Shown here in pieces: positions 1 to 7,585 of a stretch of 64,000 nt of DNA. Each line of letters starts with the position of its first letter. Within the stretch, counting starts at the first letter, position 1. The DNA comes from Acinetobacter sp. UBA801. Lineage in GTDB: Bacteria; Pseudomonadota; Gammaproteobacteria; Pseudomonadales; Moraxellaceae. The DNA lies in NCBI GenBank assembly GCA_002296655.1, contig DBIN01000019.1, forward strand, positions 1-64,000. The letters are read 5' to 3'. The position numbers and the translations under genes were made by a program. Under the pieces are notes generated by a model. The model searched no databases and had not been told where the DNA came from. It worked only from the letters and a program-made list of their open reading frames with translations.

Positions 1-477
1 GTGCCTAAAGACATTGCCGCGATTGTTGAACGTGGCATGACCTGTTTAAATAATGAAAAATTCTGGGTTGTACCAGAGGCCACACGTGCCGTAGTATGGA
101 CTTTGCTTCCAGGTGCGGGAGATGGTAAACCTGATCCATATCAAACCTTAAAGCAGTCAATGCAGATTGGTGAAAATAAAGGGGTGCGTTTATCACACGC
201 CTTATATGCAGTTGCTGCTCAAGCCAGTGGTGAAGATGCCAAAATCCGCGATGCACTCAAAGCCTTTTCTCATGCGCGCAGTGACGAAAAACCTGTAAAT
301 CCACAATTTAAATTGATTGATGCTATGGCGGGAAGCATGGTACAAGGAATTTCAGACCGTTACTGGACTGAACATACAGGTGTGCGTACTGGTGATCAGC
401 AACGTTTCTGGGATGAGCAAGATAATTCATCTGAATTGGATGATTTATTTAATGAAGATACGGCAGCTCAATTGTAA
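1..477 (+). CDS. Hypothetical protein, probably 5'-truncated by the window edge
   Basis: The frame is open from the first base (GTG) to a TAA at 475-477 and gives 158 residues. Because it begins exactly at the window edge, the GTG may be internal and the true protein longer. It looks soluble: no signal peptide, no membrane segment, an acidic C-terminal tail (residues about 135-155 rich in D and E). I recognise no catalytic motif or family. It is co-directional with the rhombosortase 100 bp downstream, but nothing suggests a shared function. Function unknown. Confidence 0.6.
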   Translation: MPKDIAAIVERGMTCLNNEKFWVVPEATRAVVWTLLPGAGDGKPDPYQTLKQSMQIGENKGVRLSHALYAVAAQASGEDAKIRDALKAFSHARSDEKPVNPQFKLIDAMAGSMVQGISDRYWTEHTGVRTGDQQRFWDEQDNSSELDDLFNEDTAAQL

Positions 478-579
478 AAATATCAAGATTGCCCAATTTC
501 ATATAGACAAGTATTTTAGGATTGGGCAATCCGTTTGCCGAAGCACATAACAAGAATAATTTGGAGGATGCGAGCGCCT

Positions 580-1161
580 ATGCAATATTCATCTCAATTT
601 CTCAGTCGAAAAATTGTGTTTATTGCGGCATGTATGTCGGTTTCGGCATGTTTGCAGATTTTTGCAGAGCATTTTATTTATTGGTCTACATATTTATTGG
701 ATGAATTCTGGCGCTTATGGACAGGGCATTGGGTGCATGTGGGCTGGATGCATTATTTACTCAATATGATCGCCTTTGCCTGTATCCCTTTTATTTTTCC
801 GCATGCCAAAGTATGGCATTTTGTGGCGCTTTTGCTGCTACTACCGCCAGCGATTAGTCTGAGTTTCTATTACTTCCTTGCCGATATTGATGCCTATGCA
901 GGACTTTCTGGGGTGTTGCATGGTGCTTATGTGGCGGTGGCATGTGTGCATTTGCTTTATAAAAAAGAACGTGGCTTTGCCACATTGGTCTTGCTGCTTA
1001 TTTTATCTAAATTGATTTGGGAAAATACCGTGGGCAGTTTGGGTACAGCAGAATTAATCGGAAGTCCTGTATTGGTTGAGGCACATTTATTGGGAGTGAT
1101 TTGGGGAATAATTTTTGCACTCGCTTATATTGTTTGGGCCTATTGCATTGATCCGTATTAA
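580..1161 (+). CDS. Rhombosortase-type rhomboid intramembrane serine protease
   Basis: A 193-residue polytopic membrane protein with the compact rhomboid core. It shows the early H-x-x-x-x-N loop (GWMHYLLNM, about residues 63-71), the catalytic-serine loop in the rhombosortase form GLSGVLHG (about 109-116), and a late catalytic His in a VEAHLLG helix. Rhombosortases are known to cleave GlyGly-CTERM proteins during type II secretion to the surface. I chose ATG 580, with GGAGG 12 bp upstream; the ATG at 568 abuts that GGAGG and the TTG at 535 has no ribosome site. No GlyGly-CTERM substrate lies in this window, so the target must be elsewhere. Family assignment is firm; the substrate is unknown. 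Confidence 0.8.
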   Translation: MQYSSQFLSRKIVFIAACMSVSACLQIFAEHFIYWSTYLLDEFWRLWTGHWVHVGWMHYLLNMIAFACIPFIFPHAKVWHFVALLLLLPPAISLSFYYFLADIDAYAGLSGVLHGAYVAVACVHLLYKKERGFATLVLLLILSKLIWENTVGSLGTAELIGSPVLVEAHLLGVIWGIIFALAYIVWAYCIDPY

Positions 1162-1319
1162 AATTACATCGAAGAGGACTCAAAAAAAAACTCACAATTG
1201 ACCATTTTTACTTAAAAGAAAATCCATATTGTCATTTTAAAAATAACAACGTTCATTCACATTTAAACCGAATACAAAAATGCTCAATGGAAGATGGATA
1301 TTCCGTTGAATAAGGACAG

Positions 1320-1347
1320 ACAGAAATTCGAGAGTCTCGGTTTCTGT
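1320..1347. promoter_or_regulatory. Imperfect palindrome upstream of the TRAP permease
   Basis: ACAGAAA/TTTCTGT arms (7 bp) enclose a second CGAGA/TCTCG pair with a one-base centre. The structure lies 24 bp before the start of the TRAP permease. It could be a repressor operator or a 5' UTR hairpin; no T-run follows, so it is not a terminator. Confidence 0.4.
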
Positions 1348-1370
1348 ACAAAATAAAAACAGGAAAATAT

Positions 1371-3578
1371 ATGCACAATAACGGACAACGCAGGTCTGGC
1401 TTGGCTTTGCTCAGACATATATGGACAGAATGGATTTCTACATTCGTTATTTTGATCTTGTTGCTACTGACGCTCATTATTGGTACAGGTGAAATGATAC
1501 ATGGTCAGTTGTTGCGCATGGGTGAACGCCTATATGGTGACCCTGCAACGGGTATGCAGTATTCATTTTTGCGTGCCGAACCCACTGCACCTGACTGCGA
1601 ACGCAACCCCGATATCGATGCGCAAGTTCATGCCCAAATGCAAGCCAATGCTGCTGATGAGTTTGCCGATATTTTTGGCACTGCCTCTGAGTCAGATGTC
1701 CGCGCTTCCATTTTGGCAGCCAAACAAATTTGTGAAGAAAAATTTCAATTTCATGATCAGGCGATTCAGCATATTCAAGCCCATCCAGGCTTGAAAATGT
1801 ATCGAACCATTGAAACCTCTTTTTTTGGTATTTTTAAGTTTGGTACTGAAAATCGTGCCATTTTATTGGTGTTGATGGTGGTTTTTGCCGCGATCAGTGC
1901 CACTTTAAAAACCCATCACATTGGTTTACGTGGCCCTGCGACCAAAATTGATTTTAAGGTGTACTCGACTTTAATGGTGGTAGCGAATGGTTTCTTAACC
2001 TCGTCAAGTATCAGTCAATATCGTTCAGTACTCGATTCAGGCGTACCGATGAGTGGTGAAACGCAAATCATTTACTGGATGTGGATGATTCTGTTTGCAA
2101 CCCTGACTTTAATTAGTTTATTCCAGCTCATTAAGCCACCTGCACCGACCCGTGAAGGCGGTAGTTTAGGTCTTGCTTTCCTGAGTGTGCCTCTGTATGC
2201 CTATATGGCAATTAGTACGGGTTTCTCCTTTACCTTCCTAATGGATTATCCAATGGGGCAAGGGATTTACCTAGGGCAGTTGATCGAATTCTCCAGTATT
2301 TTCTTGAACTTGGCATTGTTTATTTGGGCAGGGATGTTGCTTAAACAAACCCGAATTGTGGATTTGTTCCTGAATATTCTTCGACCGTGGAATTTGGCAC
2401 CTGAAACCTTGACTTGGTTGATTTTGATTGCCGCAGCATTGCCAACAGCTTATACCGGTGCATCGGGGATTTTTGTCATTGCCGCAGGTGCGATCATTTA
2501 TAAAGAGGTTTGGAATGCGGGTGGACGACGTCAGTTTGCATTAGCGGCAACTGCCATGTCGGGTTCAATGGGGGTGGTGCTTCGCCCTTGCCTATTGATT
2601 GTTGTAGTGGCATCGCTGAATAAAGAAGTCACAACGGACATGCTATATCACTATGGTTTGTATGTGTTCCTGCTGACTTCAACCCTGTTTTTAGTGATTT
2701 CGTTGTTCTTTGCTGAAAATAAATTCCGCATTGCTGCACCAAGAATAGCTGCGCCATTGTCCTTACGTGCTTTTGGCCCTGTAATGCCCTATATCCTTAT
2801 TTTTGTGTTGATTTGGCTGTTCTATAAATATGCTTTAGACACCAATATGAATGAATTTACTGCACCTGTAATGATGCCAGTTATTTTATTGATGATGGTG
2901 CTGTTTGATAAATTGCGCCATGAACCTGCACCTATTCCAGCCATGGGGCAGTGGGATCAGACTTTAGATCACAAGCCTACAGCACAACAGATAACAGCTT
3001 CATCTGAGCGTTCATTATTGACCGCACCTGATTCACCATTGCGTCAATATGGTTTTTTCAAAGCACTGCATTTATCGACCAGTGAAACGGTGGGACATAT
3101 TGGTGCATTGGTGATTTTGATGGCGCTTTCAGTCAGTGTGGGCGGCTATTTAGAACGCATTGAAATTATGGAAGCGTTTCCAACAGACATTAGCAGCATC
3201 TTTATTGTGATTAGCCTGATTGTTGCCCTGATGATTTTTGTGGGCATGATTATGGATCCATTCGGTGCGGTGATTCTAATTTCTGCAACGGTTGCGCCTG
3301 TGGCTTATCAATATGGGATTCATCCTGCACATTTCTGGATGATTACCCTAATTGGTTTTGAATTAGGCTATGTGACACCACCTGTAGCGCTGAATCATTT
3401 ATTGGCAAGGCAGTCGATTGGAGATGAAGAAGTCGCTGCAGCCGATGCAGAAGTTCGGCATAAATCGTTCTATTATCGTTATGAGCGTTGGATTTTACCT
3501 ATGATTGTGATGCTTCCTGCGATGTTGATTATTGCCTATGCACCGTATGCGTTTAAGCTATTCGGTTGGTATGAATAA
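1371..3578 (+). CDS. TRAP transporter large permease (DctM-type, possibly QM fusion)
   Basis: A 735-residue inner-membrane protein with many hydrophobic helices. A DctM-like block with small-residue-rich loops (AALPTAYTGASGIFVIAAGA, about residues 355-374) and the late GMIMDPFGAVILISATVAP segment fit TRAP-type solute:sodium symporters. An unusual soluble stretch of about 100 residues (roughly 48-145) sits between the first helix and the rest and contains two Cys. The start ATG has AGGA six bases upstream. No DctP-type binding protein lies nearby, so the substrate cannot be inferred. It ends at a strong terminator, as a single-gene unit. Confidence 0.75.
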   Translation: MHNNGQRRSGLALLRHIWTEWISTFVILILLLLTLIIGTGEMIHGQLLRMGERLYGDPATGMQYSFLRAEPTAPDCERNPDIDAQVHAQMQANAADEFADIFGTASESDVRASILAAKQICEEKFQFHDQAIQHIQAHPGLKMYRTIETSFFGIFKFGTENRAILLVLMVVFAAISATLKTHHIGLRGPATKIDFKVYSTLMVVANGFLTSSSISQYRSVLDSGVPMSGETQIIYWMWMILFATLTLISLFQLIKPPAPTREGGSLGLAFLSVPLYAYMAISTGFSFTFLMDYPMGQGIYLGQLIEFSSIFLNLALFIWAGMLLKQTRIVDLFLNILRPWNLAPETLTWLILIAAALPTAYTGASGIFVIAAGAIIYKEVWNAGGRRQFALAATAMSGSMGVVLRPCLLIVVVASLNKEVTTDMLYHYGLYVFLLTSTLFLVISLFFAENKFRIAAPRIAAPLSLRAFGPVMPYILIFVLIWLFYKYALDTNMNEFTAPVMMPVILLMMVLFDKLRHEPAPIPAMGQWDQTLDHKPTAQQITASSERSLLTAPDSPLRQYGFFKALHLSTSETVGHIGALVILMALSVSVGGYLERIEIMEAFPTDISSIFIVISLIVALMIFVGMIMDPFGAVILISATVAPVAYQYGIHPAHFWMITLIGFELGYVTPPVALNHLLARQSIGDEEVAAADAEVRHKSFYYRYERWILPMIVMLPAMLIIAYAPYAFKLFGWYE

Positions 3579-3617
3579 GCACATGGATACTTAATCACAG
3601 TCATCTTATTATTTAAC

Positions 3618-3650
3618 AACACCCTGTAGTTCACTATGGGGTGTTTTTTT
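3618..3650 (+). terminator. Intrinsic terminator of the TRAP gene
   Basis: A 13-bp stem (AACACCC...GGGTGTT with G-T pairs inside) with a tiny loop is followed by a seven-T run. It sits between convergent genes. Confidence 0.85.
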
Positions 3651-3683
3651 AATAGGCTGATATGTAGGGAATATAAAGTGGAA

Positions 3684-4577
3684 TTAAGAATGTGGTGAGT
3701 GGTGATTCAGGTGTTTTTGTAACAGTGGACTGCACAAAATAATGGCAAGCAAAATTAGGGCAAAGCCAATCAAACTAAATAAGTCTGGCGTTTCATGCCA
3801 AAAGCTAAAGCCCCAAATCCCCGCAAAAATAATCGCAATGTAATTTACAGGGCCAATTTGCCCTGCAGGGGCAAGACGGTAGGCATTGGACATAAAGATT
3901 TGACTGATATTGGCCAGCAATCCCGCGCCAATTAAAAAACTCAATTCTTTTAAGTTGTAGGGGCGCCATGACCAGAACATCGGTACAACAGAAATGAGTG
4001 TTCCAATCATGCAAAAATAAAACACAATACGTTCAGGCGGCTCGGTTTGAGTCAAAGCACGTACTGTAACAAAAGCCATTGCTGCTAAAAAACTGGCACT
4101 GAGTCCAATCGCGGACATACTATTAAACATACCTGCATCGGGTTTGGCGACAAACAACACGCCAAATAAACCAATGAACGCAGCCCATAGCATTGGTTTG
4201 GTGATTTTTTCTTTAAGGAATAGCCATGCAATTAAGGGGATAAAAATAGGCGACGAATAGGTAAAGACCATCGCATTGGACAGTTTCAGATTGGCAATTG
4301 CGTAGAAAAAACCATACATAGCAGTTAATCCGACCAGCGAACGCCAAGTGTGCATCCATAACTTTTCAGTTTTAAAAAAGCCCAAGCCTTTATTGAAAAT
4401 GAGTGGGATAAAAATAAACAAACCAATAAAGTTACGGAAAAATACCACGGTGGCATTGTCTACCGTTTCAGAGGCGTAACGAACGCAGACCCCCATAAGT
4501 GAGAACAGAAAAGCAGAGCAGGTCAACAGCATAATTGCTTTGAGCAAATTTTGTTGGGTAGAACCAGAAGATGTCAT
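3684..4577 (-). CDS. EamA/DMT-family inner-membrane transporter
   Basis: A 297-residue protein with about ten membrane helices arranged as two EamA repeats (about residues 10-145 and 155-285). It carries the typical VFFRNFIGL segment after helix 2 and FTYSSPIFIPLIAWLFLKEK at the end of repeat one. The drug/metabolite superfamily exports amino acids, nucleotides or related metabolites, but the substrate cannot be read from sequence. It starts with ATG, is convergent with the TRAP gene, and has about 100 bp of spacer from the next minus-strand gene, so it may be transcribed alone. Confidence 0.8.
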   Translation of the reverse strand: MTSSGSTQQNLLKAIMLLTCSAFLFSLMGVCVRYASETVDNATVVFFRNFIGLFIFIPLIFNKGLGFFKTEKLWMHTWRSLVGLTAMYGFFYAIANLKLSNAMVFTYSSPIFIPLIAWLFLKEKITKPMLWAAFIGLFGVLFVAKPDAGMFNSMSAIGLSASFLAAMAFVTVRALTQTEPPERIVFYFCMIGTLISVVPMFWSWRPYNLKELSFLIGAGLLANISQIFMSNAYRLAPAGQIGPVNYIAIIFAGIWGFSFWHETPDLFSLIGFALILLAIILCSPLLQKHLNHHSPHS

Positions 4578-4678
4578 ACAAATAAAGCCAGAATAACCTC
4601 AGGCTATTCTAGCTTAAATTGGCTATAACTCTGACGCTTTATCTTATTTCAAAACGACTGATGTTAATTAAATGAGGC

Positions 4679-5089
4679 TTACTGTGCCAGTTGAGCTTCC
4701 AGGATTTTGATTTGCTCTTCTTTGAGTTTAATCAACTCATCGGAATCATTATGTTGCTGTTTTAATAAGGTATGTTGATCATATAGCTGATTTTGAATGT
4801 CATCTAATTTAGCCACTTCTTCTTTGGCAAGCGCTGGATTTTCAGGTACAGGTGCTTTAAGTAAATCTTCAGTCACCAACTGTTTTGGTGCTGCTTCATC
4901 ATCTTGCAATGGCGTTGCTTCAACAGGCGCAGATTTCGTTGCAGGCGCCGTGGTTGGGGCAGTTTCTATAGGTGCAGTATTGTCGCTCTCACCCATCCAT
5001 TGAAAGATAAACACGGAAATAATGACAACAATTAAGCCCCCAGCAATCGCCCACAGGAGCTTAGGGTTGTGTCGTTGATCTTCAGTCAT
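4679..5089 (-). CDS. Small membrane-anchored protein with Ala/Pro/Thr linker and coiled coil
   Basis: 136 residues. A single N-terminal transmembrane anchor (about residues 11-31, LLWAIAGGLIVVIISVFIF) is followed by an Ala/Thr/Pro-rich low-complexity linker (about 38-60) and a charged C-terminal half (about 88-135) with heptad-like spacing that suggests a coiled coil. It probably sits in the inner membrane facing the periplasm. I recognise no named family. It follows the YheV-like gene by 18 bp and prlC further upstream, so all three are probably co-transcribed. Function unknown. Confidence 0.65.
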   Translation of the reverse strand: MTEDQRHNPKLLWAIAGGLIVVIISVFIFQWMGESDNTAPIETAPTTAPATKSAPVEATPLQDDEAAPKQLVTEDLLKAPVPENPALAKEEVAKLDDIQNQLYDQHTLLKQQHNDSDELIKLKEEQIKILEAQLAQ

Positions 5090-5107
5090 GCGTTAAACCT
5101 TATTGTT

Positions 5108-5323
5108 TTATTTTGACTGACGTGGCTTAAACTGGATCACCCCAATTTCATCTGAAACCTCTGGGATTTCAGGTTCATCAATATGTGTTGGACGGTTTTC
5201 CGTATAATCACACTCGATGCATTCGATCCATTCAGCTTCGCCAGCGGTGAGCATGACAACCCGATCCATCGCCTGACATTGTGGACATTTTGCGCCTGCA
5301 ATGAAACGACGTTTAATGGTCAT
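5108..5323 (-). CDS. yheV: YheV-family zinc-ribbon protein
   Basis: A 71-residue protein with two C-x-x-C knuckles (CPQC near residue 13 and CIEC near residue 35) and the flanking pattern KRRFIAGAKCP...WIECIECDY, which matches the YheV/DUF2387 putative metal-binding family. Its biochemical role is not established. ATG at 5323 is preferred over the in-frame GTG at 5326 because GGGGAG lies five bases before it. It lies 34 bp downstream of prlC, consistent with an operon. Confidence 0.75.
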   Translation of the reverse strand: MTIKRRFIAGAKCPQCQAMDRVVMLTAGEAEWIECIECDYTENRPTHIDEPEIPEVSDEIGVIQFKPRQSK

Positions 5324-5357
5324 CACGACTCCCCTAACTTCATCTAAAGTTCATAGT

Positions 5358-7397
5358 TTAAGCGTTTTTAACTGTGTTCGTCCAACCTTGATGACGTAAT
5401 AGTGCGTCTATTTTTGGCTCGCGTCCGCGGAAATTGATAAATGCGTCAAGGGCTGAATCTTTTCCGCCAACTGCTAGAATAAACTGTCTAAACTGCTTAC
5501 CCGTTTCGGTATTAAACAGCCCTTCATTTTCGAAGCGATCAAAGGCATCACTGGCCAAAACCTCTGCCCATTTGTATGAATAATATCCTGCAGCATAGCC
5601 GCCTGCGAAAATATGGCTGAAGCTGTGCTGGAAGCGGTTGTAGGTTGTAGTTGGTGCAACGGCATATTTTTCACGAATATCATCTAGCATGGCTTGAATC
5701 TGCTCGGCATTTAAAGCAGGATTGCTGCGGTGAATACTTAAGTCAAATAGAGCAAATTCAATTTGGCGTAGGCTTTGCATTCCCGATTGGAAGAAACGTG
5801 CATTTAACAGTGCTTTAAGCAGATGTTCAGGCAGAGTGTCTTGGGTTTCAATATGCGCACTCAGCATATCTAAACTGTCTTGATCCCAAGCCCAGAACTC
5901 CATGAATTGGCTTGGTAATTCCACCGCATCCCAAGCGACACCATGTGTACCTGCCACAGCAATATTATCCACTTCGGTCAGCAGGTGATGTAAGCCATGT
6001 CCAAACTCATGGAATAGGGTAATGACTTCATCATGCGTTAAAAGCGCGGGTTGATCAGCCACAGGTGGGGTAAAGTTACATACCATATAGCAAATGGGTT
6101 TTTGTAAACCTTGTGTCGATTGCATACGTGAACGGAAGCCACTCATCCACGCGCCGCCGCGTTTGCCGGTACGGGCATATAGATCAAAGTAAAAACCACC
6201 AATTACTTGACCTTGCTCTTCAAGTTCAAAATAACGTGCATCAGGATGCCAAACAGGGGCAGCGCGTTCAATAATATCGACATCGTATAAACGCTTAACG
6301 ATGCTAAATAGACCTTCAACTACTTTTGGTGCAGGGAAATACGGCTTTAACATTTCTTGTGAAAGGTTAAATTGCTGTAATTTTAATTTTTCAGAATAGT
6401 AGCCTGTATCCCATGGTTGCAAGGTATCAATCCCATCTTGAGCTGCAATGGCTTTGAGTTCAGCAATTTCTTGTTCAGCAGGTGCTCGAGCATGTTCTGC
6501 TAGTTCACGCAGGAATTGATCGACTGCTTCGACACTGGGTGCCATTTTGCTAGCGAGGGATAATTCTGCATAGTTGTTAAAACCGAGCAATTGCGCCATT
6601 TCTTGACGTAAACGCAAGATTTCTTCCATGATCGGGGTGTTGTCAAATTCAGACTGGTCTGATTGATCAGATGCGCGGGTAGTGTATGCCTGATACAAGG
6701 TTTCACGTAAAGCACGATCATCGGCATAGGTCATAATCGCTAAATAAGCAGGAATATCCAGTGTTGCCACAGGTTGTTCTAACTCACGTTGCTGACCATA
6801 TTGTTTCAGCAATTCAACGCTGCTTGGCGGTAAACCTTTGAGCTGATCTTCTGACAATACTTTGTAATAGGCTTGAGTAGCATCCAAGACATGATTGGAA
6901 AAATCCGATGACAGTTGCGATAAACGCGCTGAAATTTCAGCATAGCGTTTTTTGGCTTCGCCTTCTAAGGCCACGCCTGACAGTTTAAAGTCACGCAAGG
7001 CCAGTTGAATTGCACTTTGTTGTGCAGTAGGCAAATCTTTAAAGGTGTTGGCATCATGAATATGTTGATAAGTTTGATACAACACCCTGTGTTGACCAAG
7101 CTGAGTATAGTAGTCACTTAAACTTGGTAATAACGCCTGATACACTTCGCGGGTTTCAGTATTATTCATGACCGCATTTAAATGTGATAGCACGCCCCAT
7201 GCTTCGCTCATATTATTTTCGAGCTGATCAATCTGTTCTAAAACATTTAATTGCGCCGTAACACTTTCAGGTACTGCAATCAGCTTATTTAAAAAGCTTT
7301 GTCCCTGCTGAATAGCATGCTCAATTTTTTGTTTTAAATCTGCCAGTGTAATTTGATCAAACTGTGGAACAGGTAAAGTTGCTTGCTGTAATTTCAT
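5358..7397 (-). CDS. prlC: Oligopeptidase A (M3 family zinc metallopeptidase)
   Basis: A cytoplasmic M3 endopeptidase that degrades oligopeptides, including released signal peptides. The zinc site HEFGHGLHH lies at about residues 463-471, with the downstream catalytic Glu region intact and the family's C-terminal FRGREP motif near the end. From ATG 7397 the protein is 679 residues, essentially the length of E. coli PrlC. The open frame extends 22 codons further to a TTG at 7463, but that extension lacks family character and a ribosome site. First gene of a likely prlC-yheV-hypothetical operon, downstream of the rnr terminator. Confidence 0.92.
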   Translation of the reverse strand: MKLQQATLPVPQFDQITLADLKQKIEHAIQQGQSFLNKLIAVPESVTAQLNVLEQIDQLENNMSEAWGVLSHLNAVMNNTETREVYQALLPSLSDYYTQLGQHRVLYQTYQHIHDANTFKDLPTAQQSAIQLALRDFKLSGVALEGEAKKRYAEISARLSQLSSDFSNHVLDATQAYYKVLSEDQLKGLPPSSVELLKQYGQQRELEQPVATLDIPAYLAIMTYADDRALRETLYQAYTTRASDQSDQSEFDNTPIMEEILRLRQEMAQLLGFNNYAELSLASKMAPSVEAVDQFLRELAEHARAPAEQEIAELKAIAAQDGIDTLQPWDTGYYSEKLKLQQFNLSQEMLKPYFPAPKVVEGLFSIVKRLYDVDIIERAAPVWHPDARYFELEEQGQVIGGFYFDLYARTGKRGGAWMSGFRSRMQSTQGLQKPICYMVCNFTPPVADQPALLTHDEVITLFHEFGHGLHHLLTEVDNIAVAGTHGVAWDAVELPSQFMEFWAWDQDSLDMLSAHIETQDTLPEHLLKALLNARFFQSGMQSLRQIEFALFDLSIHRSNPALNAEQIQAMLDDIREKYAVAPTTTYNRFQHSFSHIFAGGYAAGYYSYKWAEVLASDAFDRFENEGLFNTETGKQFRQFILAVGGKDSALDAFINFRGREPKIDALLRHQGWTNTVKNA

Positions 7398-7539
7398 TTT
7401 TTGAATGCCATCTAAATTTCTTTCATGATGAATAGATGTAGGGCTTTTGAGGGCTGAAATCAAGGCATAAGGGCAGATTTAGCTAATCAAGGTGATAACT
7501 TTGGCAGAAAACGCACGTTTGAGGCGATCCCCAAAAACA

Positions 7540-7561
7540 AAAAAGAGCCGTAGCTCTTTTT
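7540..7561 (-). terminator. rnr terminator
   Basis: On the minus strand AAAAAGAGC-TACG-GCTCTTTTT forms a tetraloop hairpin followed by a T-rich tail, 25 bp after the rnr stop. Confidence 0.85.
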
Positions 7562-7585
7562 GAAGTAGTTGGAAAATAGCCGATG

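Noticed and set aside
1253..1477. 74-residue minus-strand ORF across the TRAP start
   Set aside because: It overlaps the palindrome and the 5' end of an evident gene, and has no family character.
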